A stretch of DNA of 7,437 nt. Source: Gulosibacter sediminis (GTDB lineage Bacteria > Actinomycetota > Actinomycetes > Actinomycetales > Microbacteriaceae). Each line of letters opens with the position of its first letter. The first letter of the stretch is position 1. The DNA lies in contig NZ_JACXJG010000017.1 in NCBI RefSeq assembly GCF_014904065.1, positions 77,513 through 84,949 of the forward strand. The letters run 5' to 3'. Below, piece after piece: positions 1-5,693 of the stretch. The notes under the pieces were generated by a model. The model searched no databases and was not told the origin of the DNA. It was given only the letters and a program-made list of their open reading frames with translations. The translations under genes and the position numbers were made by a program.

Positions 1-451
1 CGAAGCCGCGGCGAAGCGCATGATCGACGAGGCCACTGAGCAGCTCGCCGACCTCAACCAGCGCAGCGAGCAGGTGCGGCGCGAGGCCGGCAAGATCACG
101 GCGGATGCACGCAAGCGCGCCCAAGAGACCGTGCAGGCCGCCGAGCGCCAGGCCGCCAACCTGCTCGAGAACTCGAACAAGCAGGCCCGCGAGCGCGCTC
201 GCGAGCTCGAGACCCGCACGCTCGCCGAGCAGCAGGCCGCTGAGCAGCGCCTCACAGCCGTGCGCGATGAGCGCGACCAGATCGAGGCCTACCTTGAGCA
301 GATGCGCGAGCTCGTCGGCCGCATGCCGCTCATGTCGTCGAAGAACCAGGAGCCGCAGGCACCCGCGCAGGGCAACACCCAGAAGCAGGGCACTGGCACT
401 AAGCAGAACTCTGCGCCGAAGACCGGCGCCCCGCGCTCGCAGAACGGCTAA
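1..451 (+). CDS. DivIVA/Wag31-like coiled-coil protein, C-terminal part (5' end outside window)
   Basis: The frame is open from base 2 to a TAA at 449-451, so the gene starts before the window; the ATG at 20 is an internal Met preceded in frame by E-A-A-A-K-R. The visible part, about 149 residues, is a long charged helix with Ala/Glu/Arg/Gln heptad character (for example DARKRAQETVQAAERQA). It includes a DQIEAYLEQMRELVGRMP segment and then a Gln/Pro/Thr/Gly-rich disordered tail from about residue 115 that ends SQNG. This is the composition of the C-terminal half of DivIVA/Wag31-type polar scaffold proteins, which recruit the wall-synthesis machinery at poles and septa in actinobacteria. The diagnostic N-terminal DivIVA domain is not in view, so the family call is an inference; another coiled-coil protein is possible. 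The stop lies 5 bases before the permease ATG, so the two genes are probably co-transcribed. Confidence 0.6.
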   Translation, partial: EAAAKRMIDEATEQLADLNQRSEQVRREAGKITADARKRAQETVQAAERQAANLLENSNKQARERARELETRTLAEQQAAEQRLTAVRDERDQIEAYLEQMRELVGRMPLMSSKNQEPQAPAQGNTQKQGTGTKQNSAPKTGAPRSQNG

Positions 452-456
452 CGACG

Positions 457-1503
457 ATGCGCATCGAGAATCCGTTCAAGATCGGTTTCCTCGCCACCCT
501 CGGTGCGCTCATTGCGCTCACGCTCGGCGGCATGGTCGAGTCGCTGTCGACGGTGCTCACGTACATCGCGACGGCGCTCTTCCTCGCCCTCGGCTTTGAC
601 CCGGCGATCTCGTGGCTCGAGCGTCGCCGCTGGCCCCGCTGGGCCGCGGTGCTTGTGCTGATCGTCGGAGTCATCGTCGTCGCCGCGCTCGTGGTCTGGG
701 CGATCGTGCCCTCGATCACGGCGCAGGTCAACGAGATTTCGACCCGGTACGGCGCGATCATCGGCGACATCGTCAACTCGAACGCCGTCGAGTGGCTCAC
801 CGTCACTTTCCCGGCGCTCGACGTGCAGGCGATGGTGGCGCAGGCCGCGTCGTGGCTGCAGGGCAACCTCGGCGCCATCACCGGTGGCGTCTTTCAGGTC
901 GGTGTCGGCATCGTGAACGGTCTGTTTGCCACCATGATCGTGACGATCCTCACGATTTACTTTGTAGCGAGCCTTCCGAGCATCAAGCGGGCCTTCTACC
1001 AGCTCAGCCCGGCATCGTCGCGGCCGCGCGTCGCGGAGCTCTCAGAGCGCATCACGGGCTCGGTGGGTGCGTATGTGCTCGGCATGGTCACACTCGCGCT
1101 CGTCAATGGCGTGCTGACGTTCATCTTCTTGTCGATCGTCGGCGCGGCCATGCCAATGGTGTTCGCGGTCATCGCGTTCATCGGGTCGATGATTCCGATG
1201 ATCGGTACGATCTCGGCCTCGGCAATCATCGTGCTCGCGCAGCTCCTGTTGCTCGAACCCGGCTCCCCCGTCTGGTGGATTGCCGCGATCTACTACGTCG
1301 TCTACATGCAGGTCGAGGCGTACATCCTTACCCCGCGCGTCATGTCGCGCGCAGTGCAGGTCCCCGGCGCCATCGTCGTCATCGCCGCCCTTACCGGTGG
1401 CACGCTCCTCGGCCTGCTCGGGGCACTCGTCGCGATCCCCGTCGCGGCCAGCTTGATGATCATCATCAAAGAGGTGCTCATCCCCCGCCAGAACGAGCGC
1501 TAG
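457..1503 (+). CDS. AI-2E/PerM family membrane permease
   Basis: A 348-residue polytopic membrane protein of the AI-2E transporter (TqsA/PerM, formerly UPF0118) family, at the family's usual length. Hydrophobic segments lie at about residues 8-48 (paired), 62-84, 145-172, 205-229, 232-263, 272-285 and 305-338. Between about 85 and 145 there is a less hydrophobic extracytoplasmic-type region, also typical. Family signatures seen are the SMIPMIGTI segment (244-252), QVEAYILTPRVMSRAV (285-300) and GALVAIPVAAS (322-332). Members export small molecules or ions. TqsA affects autoinducer-2 efflux and others act in Na+/H+ exchange, so the substrate here cannot be named. The ATG follows the preceding stop by 5 bases with no strong Shine-Dalgarno sequence, which suggests translational coupling. 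The TAG stop sits inside the stem of the downstream hairpin. The association with a DivIVA-like neighbour hints at, but does not prove, a link to the cell envelope. Confidence 0.9.
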   Translation: MRIENPFKIGFLATLGALIALTLGGMVESLSTVLTYIATALFLALGFDPAISWLERRRWPRWAAVLVLIVGVIVVAALVVWAIVPSITAQVNEISTRYGAIIGDIVNSNAVEWLTVTFPALDVQAMVAQAASWLQGNLGAITGGVFQVGVGIVNGLFATMIVTILTIYFVASLPSIKRAFYQLSPASSRPRVAELSERITGSVGAYVLGMVTLALVNGVLTFIFLSIVGAAMPMVFAVIAFIGSMIPMIGTISASAIIVLAQLLLLEPGSPVWWIAAIYYVVYMQVEAYILTPRVMSRAVQVPGAIVVIAALTGGTLLGLLGALVAIPVAASLMIIIKEVLIPRQNER

Positions 1504-1535
1504 CCCCGCCCGCGGCAGTGCCGCGACGGGGCTAG
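1500..1535. terminator. Bidirectional hairpin terminator between convergent genes
   Basis: CTAGCCCCG (1500-1508) pairs perfectly with CGGGGCTAG (1527-1535). Inside it CGCGGC (1511-1516) pairs with GCCGCG (1520-1525) around a 3-base loop, leaving a small 2:1 internal bulge. One mismatch further out, AGC (1496-1498) can pair with GCT (1537-1539). The symmetry works on both strands and the element lies exactly between two converging genes. There is no clear T-run on either side, which is common for terminators in high-GC actinobacteria. The + strand gene's TAG (1501-1503) is part of the stem, and the - strand gene's stop codon (1538-1540) begins two bases beyond it. Confidence 0.8.
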
Positions 1536-1537
1536 TG

Positions 1538-1822
1538 CTAGGCGATGCGCCAGCAGTGGCTGTGCCAGTGACGGCGGTCGGCGATGGCGGCATCGTCACC
1601 CATGATGTTGTCGGCGCTGAACACGACAACGTGTGCCTGGCCAATGGGGATCTCGAGGTTGCAGGCGGGGCAGGTGTACACCTTGAGCGCTCGCTCGGCA
1701 CTCACCTGTTGCACGGTGTACTCACGACCTCGCCGCGCCTCGGTGCGGCGAAGGCCGCCCCGGATGCGGTCGAGGTCGAGCGGGACGAACTCCCGGTCAC
1801 GCCGGGAGTTGCGGCGCCCCAT
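1538..1822 (-). CDS. Small conserved actinobacterial Cys/His-motif (putative zinc-binding) protein
   Basis: A 94-residue protein with a very basic N-terminus (MGRRNSRRDR, then LRRTEARRGREY) followed by a compact Cys/His domain: C51-P-A-C54, H64, and H85-W-H87-S-H89-C90-W91 at the C-terminus. The CxxC plus clustered His/Cys suggests a bound metal, probably zinc, in a ribbon or degenerate HNH-like fold. The arginine-rich start suggests nucleic-acid or ribosome contact. Both are inferences. I recall similar short proteins in many actinobacterial genomes carried as hypothetical or, misleadingly, as ATP/GTP-binding proteins; no P-loop is visible here. The ATG lies 6 bases after the transglycosylase stop without a recognisable Shine-Dalgarno sequence, so it is probably translated by coupling and is the last gene of its transcript. 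Its function is unknown. Confidence 0.85.
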   Translation of the reverse strand: MGRRNSRRDREFVPLDLDRIRGGLRRTEARRGREYTVQQVSAERALKVYTCPACNLEIPIGQAHVVVFSADNIMGDDAAIADRRHWHSHCWRIA

Positions 1823-1828
1823 GTCTGC

Positions 1829-2608
1829 TTAGTACCAGTTGACGGACTGCGAGTGAGCCCACGCGCCACACGGCGTACCGTGCCGCGCCGCGATGTAGTC
1901 GAGGCCCCAGGCGATCTGCGTGGTGGGGTTGGTGGCCCAGTCAGAACCGGCGGTCGCCATCTTGTTGCCGGGCAGCGCCTGCGGAATGCCATAGGCACCC
2001 GACGAGGAGTTCGACGCACTCGGGTTCCAGTTGGACTCCTTGGTCCACAGGCTGTCGAGGCACGCGAACTGGTCGGAACCCCAGCCGTACTGCGACGAGG
2101 CCATTGACGCGGCGGTCTCCTTGATCGAACCCGCGGACGGCGCGACGTAGTCGGCGCTTGCGCCCGAGGTGTCGGTCGACGTCGAGTCGTTCGTCGTGGT
2201 GTCTTCGGTCGTGGTGTCGGTGGTCGTCGTGTCTTCTTCGACGACCTCGGGCTCTGGCTCTGGCTCTGGCTCGGGCTCGAGTTCGACGGTGACGTCGCTT
2301 CGGCCCGAGGTGATCGACGTCGAGGTACCGGCGTCGTCGCCCTTGTCGGTGGAGTCGCCGGAAGTCGGCTGCTCCGAAACATAGCTCTGGGGGTTCGCCT
2401 TCGTGATGTCGGCCAGCGAAGGCTGGTACGACTCAGCGGCCTGCGTGGCAGCGGGCGCCGCGAGGAACGGCTGCGCGATACCCACTGCGGCGACTGCGGC
2501 CAGCGCGCATCCTGCGACCACCGAGGTGACCTTGCGGTTGCGACGCGACGAGCGAACTGCCCACGGCACGGCGGCTCGGGTTGACCCCGATCGCGTGATT
2601 TCCGTCAT
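1829..2608 (-). CDS. Secreted lytic transglycosylase-like protein with EP/Thr-Asp linker
   Basis: A 259-residue exported protein. The N-terminus is basic (SRRNRK, 21-26) and is followed by a hydrophobic core (27-50), with a likely Sec signal-peptidase site near A57 (TQA|AES). Residues 58-150 are a low-complexity wall-spanning linker: an EP run at 111-121, then a Thr/Asp/Glu run at about 125-148. The C-terminal domain (about 160-259) looks like the SLT/aggregation-promoting-factor type. Candidate catalytic Glu191 lies in TKESNWNPSA, followed by GAYGIPQALPG (204-214), with C183 and C247 placed for a disulphide and the typical W-Y end. Such proteins cleave peptidoglycan glycan strands during growth or division. 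The start chosen is the ATG at 2608 because GGAGAG sits 6 bases upstream; an in-frame GTG at 2635 lacks this. The hydrolase family is well supported by motifs, but activity is not shown. Confidence 0.88.
   Translation of the reverse strand: MTEITRSGSTRAAVPWAVRSSRRNRKVTSVVAGCALAAVAAVGIAQPFLAAPAATQAAESYQPSLADITKANPQSYVSEQPTSGDSTDKGDDAGTSTSITSGRSDVTVELEPEPEPEPEPEVVEEDTTTTDTTTEDTTTNDSTSTDTSGASADYVAPSAGSIKETAASMASSQYGWGSDQFACLDSLWTKESNWNPSASNSSSGAYGIPQALPGNKMATAGSDWATNPTTQIAWGLDYIAARHGTPCGAWAHSQSVNWY
2246..2281 (-). repeat. Hexamer tandem repeat encoding the Glu-Pro run
   Basis: Six consecutive 6-base units (ctcggg, three ctctgg, ctcggg, ctcgag on the + strand) encode L-(EP)5-E in the transglycosylase linker. 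The three central units are identical at the DNA level, so the array could change length by slippage in steps of one EP dipeptide without breaking the frame. Confidence 0.85.
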
Positions 2609-2614
2609 CTGCTG

Positions 2615-2620
2615 CTCTCC
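2615..2620 (-). promoter_or_regulatory. Ribosome binding site deciding the transglycosylase start
   Basis: GGAGAG on the - strand, 6 bases (CAGCAG) before the ATG at 2608. It favours this ATG over the in-frame GTG at 2635, whose upstream bases (GTAGACGG) are a poor match. Confidence 0.75.
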
Positions 2621-2641
2621 ATTCGTAACTGGCACCCGTCT

Positions 2642-2670
2642 ACGATAACGGATTGGTTACGAAGGGACAA
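2642..2670 (-). promoter_or_regulatory. Possible sigma70-type promoter for the transglycosylase gene
   Basis: On the - strand TTGTCC (2670-2665) and TATCGT (2647-2642) are separated by 17 bases. Each matches four of six consensus positions, and the placement is right for a transcript starting near 2635 with a leader of about 27 bases before the chosen ATG. The spacer carries GTAAC-type repeats. If transcription starts exactly at 2635, a leaderless GTG start cannot be excluded. Confidence 0.4.
2645..2660. promoter_or_regulatory. Direct repeat of GTAAC type, possible regulator-binding site
   Basis: Read on the - strand this is GTAAC, six bases (CAATCC), then GTTAT; a further GTTAC follows on the same strand at 2629-2625. 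The spaced half-sites overlap the candidate -10 and spacer. Spaced GTAAC-like direct repeats resemble sites described for the response regulator MtrA, which controls wall-hydrolase genes in actinobacteria. The second half-site is imperfect, so the regulator named here is only a suggestion. Confidence 0.3.
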
Positions 2671-2709
2671 CGGAATGGTATAGCGCGTTCAGCTTGCGGT
2701 CAGGAATCG

Positions 2710-3276
2710 TTAGCGAATCGCGAGCATGACATCGACCACGGCGTCGATGAGCAGGTCGACCTGACCCTCTTCGTAGCCGCGACGCTTCGACGTGAACGCG
2801 ACGCCCCGGGCCTCGCGCAGCGTCATCGACGCCTTGCCGCGAAGAAAGTCGTCAACGCGATTGCAGAACGACTCCACTTCATCCACCGAGTAGCCCCGCT
2901 GCAGCAGCGAGACGCGGCGGAAGCGGTCACCCGAGGGGCGCTCGAGTCGCTTCAGCACCGCGCGTGCGGCGTCCTTGATCTCGGCCATGTACTCGTCACG
3001 GCCGCGGTGCGCGATGCGCTCCTCATGCTCGCGCACGGCCACGGCGTCTTCGAGCCGCTCGAGCGCGGCATCGACGTGGGGTGCGGAGTACCCGCGCTTG
3101 CGCATGGTGAATGCGGTGTGGCGGATGCTCTTGGCCGTCAGGCGCTTGCCCTCAGAGCCATTGTCAAAGTTCTCGTACCGCTCACGGGCGACGCGCAGAG
3201 CCCGGTCGACCTCTTCAGGGTCATAACCGTACTCCCCTCGCGGGGCTCGGGGGAAAGGCGCCTCAGTCTTCATCAT
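2710..3276 (-). CDS. DivIVA-motif repeat protein
   Basis: A 188-residue soluble, highly charged protein containing four copies of a DivIVA-type motif, GY-x-x-x-x-V-D/E: at Gly17-Tyr18 (GYDPEEVDRAL), Gly62-Tyr63 (RGYSAPHVDAAL), Gly128-Tyr129 (RGYSVDEVESF) and Gly167-Tyr168 (RGYEEGQVDLL). Copies 2 and 4 carry the same preceding helix (TAKSIRHTAFTMRKRGY and TLREARGVAFTSKRRGY), so the protein looks like a tandem duplication of a short-plus-long unit. The spacing is about 105-111 residues. In DivIVA this motif belongs to the N-terminal membrane- and partner-binding region; the long polymerising coiled coil of Wag31 is missing here. A role in cell-pole or division organisation is an inference. GAGG lies 10 bases before the first of two adjacent ATG codons and overlaps the cdsA TGA, so the gene is coupled to cdsA (12-base gap). 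Confidence 0.85.
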   Translation of the reverse strand: MMKTEAPFPRAPRGEYGYDPEEVDRALRVARERYENFDNGSEGKRLTAKSIRHTAFTMRKRGYSAPHVDAALERLEDAVAVREHEERIAHRGRDEYMAEIKDAARAVLKRLERPSGDRFRRVSLLQRGYSVDEVESFCNRVDDFLRGKASMTLREARGVAFTSKRRGYEEGQVDLLIDAVVDVMLAIR

Positions 3277-3288
3277 TGCTATTTTGCC

Positions 3289-4293
3289 TCAGCCGAGCCG
3301 CTGCGCAAACTCCATTAGCGGCGTTGACCAGAAATAGAGTGCAAACGCCATGGCTCCAGAGGGGATCATCGAGTCGACCCGGTCGAAAAACCCGCCATGT
3401 CCGGGGAGCCAGTTCGACATGTCCTTCACGCCGAGGTCGCGCTTGATCATCGATTCGGTGAGGTCGCCACAGACACCGGTCACGGTAAGCGCGACGCCCA
3501 TGATGATGCCAAACCACCACGGCAGACCGAGCAGCAGCACGCAGGCCGCGATGGCGACGAGCGTGCCGAGCACAACACCGCCCGCGATGCCCTCCCAGGT
3601 CTTGCCCGGGCTGATGCGCGGCGCGAGCTTCGTGCGGCCCCACTGCAGGCCGGCTGCATAGCCGCCCGTGTCGACCGCGACCACGACCGCGATGAACGAG
3701 AGCACCCAGAACTCGCCGAGCGGCTGCGAGAGCAGCATCACGGTGAACGACGAGAGGAACGTCACGTAGAAGTGCACGAAGGCGGTCGATGACGCATCGA
3801 TGGCGAGTTGCCGCTTCGAGGTCACGATGTGACCGCGCTGTAGGCGGTGGATGCCCGCTTCGACGAGCCGCCAGCCGACGACGAACATGACGCCGGCGAG
3901 GCACGCGACCCAGAACACCGAGGGCGGGAAGAAGTAGGCAATCGGCACGGTCGCGAGCGCGACGATGGCCGAGGGCACGCGCGGCACGCGACGACCCACG
4001 CGCCGCATGGCGATCGTGACTTCCATGACGACGAGCACGGCGATGGCCATGCCGAGCGGGATGAACAGCCGCTTGTCGATGAGCAGCGAGAGCAGCACGG
4101 CCCCGATGAGTACAACGGCGATGCCGATCGCGCTGAGCAGGTTTCGACCCGATCGTTCGTTGACCTGATCGTTGATGCGCCGCACCTGGCGACGGATGCG
4201 TGCCGCCTCGATTTCCAGGGAGCGCGACGCGGGCGGGGTAGCGCCTTGTTGCGCGTCCCGCCCGTCCTCGTGCTCGCTGGAGGTAGTAGGCAC
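3289..4293 (-). CDS. cdsA: Phosphatidate cytidylyltransferase (CDP-diacylglycerol synthase)
   Basis: A 334-residue integral membrane enzyme that makes CDP-diacylglycerol from CTP and phosphatidic acid, the entry point to phosphatidylglycerol, cardiolipin and phosphatidylinositol. The family signature is present: SMIKRDLGVKD (281-291), then LPGHGGFFDRVDS (296-308), preceded by CGDLTE (275-280). DTGGYAAG (208-215) and ISPGKTWEG (227-235) are also conserved elements. Hydrophobic segments include about 52-72, 76-96, 108-141, 172-190, 196-208, 235-256 and 259-275. An unusually long hydrophilic N-terminus (1-50) carries acidic then basic stretches, as in other actinobacterial CdsA proteins. The start is a GTG whose G is the last base of the frr TAG (TAGTG), with GAGGT just upstream; no other start codon precedes the first membrane helix. 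The gene is therefore translationally coupled to frr. Confidence 0.95.
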   Translation of the reverse strand: MPTTSSEHEDGRDAQQGATPPASRSLEIEAARIRRQVRRINDQVNERSGRNLLSAIGIAVVLIGAVLLSLLIDKRLFIPLGMAIAVLVVMEVTIAMRRVGRRVPRVPSAIVALATVPIAYFFPPSVFWVACLAGVMFVVGWRLVEAGIHRLQRGHIVTSKRQLAIDASSTAFVHFYVTFLSSFTVMLLSQPLGEFWVLSFIAVVVAVDTGGYAAGLQWGRTKLAPRISPGKTWEGIAGGVVLGTLVAIAACVLLLGLPWWFGIIMGVALTVTGVCGDLTESMIKRDLGVKDMSNWLPGHGGFFDRVDSMIPSGAMAFALYFWSTPLMEFAQRLG

Positions 4294-4847
4294 TAGACCT
4301 CGAGCAGGTCGGCTTCCTTGTTCTTGAATGCCTCGTCGACGCGGTCGACGTACGCCTTCGTGATCTTGTCGAGTTCCTTCTCGGCGCGGCCAACCTCATC
4401 CTCACCGAACTCGCTCTCGAGCGCGGAAAGGTCGGTCATGCCCTTGCGGCGGATGTTGCGCACGGCGACGCGCGCTTCCTCGGCCTTGTCGCGAGCAATC
4501 TTCACGTATTCTTGGCGGCGCTCCTTCGTGAGCTCCGGCATGGTGACACGGATGATCTGACCCTCGTTCGAGGGGGTCACACCGAGGTGCTGGGCAGCAA
4601 CGATTGCCTTCTCGATGTCCTTCAGCGCGCCCTTGTCGTAGGGCGTAATGAGGAGCATGCGGGCTTCGGGCTGCTGGAGCGAAGCGAGCTGGCCGAGCGG
4701 GGTGGGGGTGCCGTAGTAGTCGACCAGGAGCTTGGTGAACAGCGCCGGGTTTGCGCGCCCGGTTCGGATGTTCCCGAACTCCTCATGGGCGTGCTCGAGC
4801 GCCTTTTCCATCTTCTCTTTGGTGTCGTCGAGGACGTCGGAGATCAC
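4293..4847 (-). CDS. frr: Ribosome recycling factor
   Basis: A 184-residue cytosolic protein, at the family's normal length of about 185. With EF-G it splits post-termination ribosomes so they can be reused. The three-helix bundle plus small beta domain are recognisable: N-terminal helix MISDVLDDTKEKMEKALEH, the RTGRANPALF segment (28-37), the YYGTPTPLGQLASL beta region (44-57), LITPYDKG (66-73), the hinge NEGQIIRVTMPELTKERR (94-111), then the long helices with VAVRNIRRKG (127-136). The start is a GTG at 4847 with AAAGGA 6 bases upstream, and the N-terminus matches the family (V/M-I-x-D-V-L). Its TAG stop overlaps the cdsA GTG by one base. A 63-base gap with alternative hairpins separates it from pyrH. 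Confidence 0.97.
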   Translation of the reverse strand: MISDVLDDTKEKMEKALEHAHEEFGNIRTGRANPALFTKLLVDYYGTPTPLGQLASLQQPEARMLLITPYDKGALKDIEKAIVAAQHLGVTPSNEGQIIRVTMPELTKERRQEYVKIARDKAEEARVAVRNIRRKGMTDLSALESEFGEDEVGRAEKELDKITKAYVDRVDEAFKNKEADLLEV

Positions 4848-4862
4848 AGGGGTTCCTTTCGG

Positions 4863-4893
4863 TGCGTATCAGCCCCATCCTACGCAGGGCTGA
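4863..4893 (-). other. Two mutually exclusive hairpins in the frr leader
   Basis: On the - strand the order is TCAGCCC, TGCGTA, GGATG, GGGCTGA, TACGCA. TCAGCCC can pair with GGGCTGA (7 bp, 11-base loop), or TGCGTA can pair with TACGCA (6 bp, 12-base loop). The two helices interlock. Formed together they would have zero-length crossing loops, so they are better read as alternatives. The second one ends 3 bases before the GAAAGGA Shine-Dalgarno region of frr. Confidence 0.45.
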
Positions 4894-4910
4894 GATGCGG
4901 GCGGATGCCG

Positions 4911-5642
4911 CTAGCTGCGGAAGCTATTGGAGACGAGCGTGCCGATGTCGTCGCCGAGGATGGCACGCTCGATGTTGCCGTCGGGGCTCATGCCGAACAC
5001 GCGCATGTCCATGCCGTTGTCCATGCAGAGGCTGAACGCGGTCGAGTCGACCACGCGCAGGCCGCGGCGGAGCGCATCCTGGTAGGAGATGCCGTGAATC
5101 ATCTCTGCGGTTTCGTCGCGGTTCGGGTCGGCCGTGTAGACGCCGTCGACGCCGTTCTTTGCCACGAGGAGTACGTCGGCGTGCACCTCGAGGGCGCGCT
5201 GGGCAGCAACGGTGTCGGTCGAGAAATATGGCAGGCCGGCTCCCGCGCCGAACACGACGACACGGCCCTTCTCCATGTGGCGCTCGGCGCGCAACGGAAT
5301 ATAGGGCTCGGCGACCTGGCGCATCTCGATGGCTGACTGCACGCGGGCGCTCGCGCCGGCCTGCTCGAGGAAGTCCTGCAGCGCGAGGGCGTTCATCACG
5401 GTGCCGAGCATGCCCATGTAGTCGGCGCGCGAGCGGTCCATGCCCGCGTTGGCGAGCTGAGCACCGCGGAAGAAGTTGCCGCCACCAACAACGACGGCGA
5501 TCTGGACCTTCTCGGCAGCGCGGGCGATCTCGTTCGAGATGCTCGTGAGTACCTCGGAGTCAACCCCGAGCTTGCCGCCTCCGAAGGCCTCTCCGGAGAG
5601 TTTGAGTAGAACGCGGCGAGGCTTGCTGACAGACGAGGTCAT
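4911..5642 (-). CDS. pyrH: UMP kinase
   Basis: A 243-residue cytosolic bacterial UMP kinase of the amino-acid-kinase fold (not the eukaryotic UMP/CMP kinase type). It phosphorylates UMP to UDP with ATP and so feeds UTP/CTP and UDP-sugar wall precursors. Visible motifs are LLKLSGEAF with Lys14 for phosphate binding (12-20), [10 protein letters not shown] (51-60), [16 protein letters not shown] (74-89) for UMP binding and oligomer contacts, [12 protein letters not shown] (139-150), and the nucleotide-site segment [13 protein letters not shown] (161-173). Length and order match the family. Start: ATG with AAAGGAG just upstream (4-base spacing). It follows a strong hairpin after tsf, so it probably heads a transcript with frr and cdsA or receives read-through from rpsB-tsf. 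No convincing promoter could be picked in the 50 bases between the hairpin and the start. Confidence 0.97.
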   Translation of the reverse strand: MTSSVSKPRRVLLKLSGEAFGGGKLGVDSEVLTSISNEIARAAEKVQIAVVVGGGNFFRGAQLANAGMDRSRADYMGMLGTVMNALALQDFLEQAGASARVQSAIEMRQVAEPYIPLRAERHMEKGRVVVFGAGAGLPYFSTDTVAAQRALEVHADVLLVAKNGVDGVYTADPNRDETAEMIHGISYQDALRRGLRVVDSTAFSLCMDNGMDMRVFGMSPDGNIERAILGDDIGTLVSNSFRS

Positions 5643-5693
5643 CTGGCTCCTTTGGGAGGCGAGGTCGATACGGGTCGAGGATCCACACTAGTG

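Noticed and set aside
457..881. Overlapping alternative frames on both strands within the permease gene
   Set aside because: They are arginine-rich or serine-rich shadow frames; the permease phase has consistent membrane segments and family motifs.
2653..3318. A 221-codon + strand frame opposite the DivIVA-motif gene
   Set aside because: The opposite strand carries clear repeated motifs, a coupled ribosome binding site and a conserved position after cdsA; this frame is its shadow.
3263..4405. A 380-codon - strand frame overlapping cdsA in another phase
   Set aside because: The product is almost entirely Arg/Ala/His-rich, typical of an out-of-phase reading of GC-rich DNA, while the cdsA phase carries the full family signature.
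4863..4893. A true H-type pseudoknot before frr
   Set aside because: The order of complementary blocks fits, but both crossing loops would have zero length, which is not sterically reasonable. Alternative hairpins are the better reading.
4512..5336. A 274-codon + strand frame across frr and pyrH
   Set aside because: It spans two conserved genes and the gap between them in antisense, its product shows low-complexity mirror composition, and no ribosome binding site was evident.
5686..5693. CACTAGTG palindrome as an operator for pyrH
   Set aside because: An 8-base palindrome is too short to support alone, and it has no matching copy nearby.
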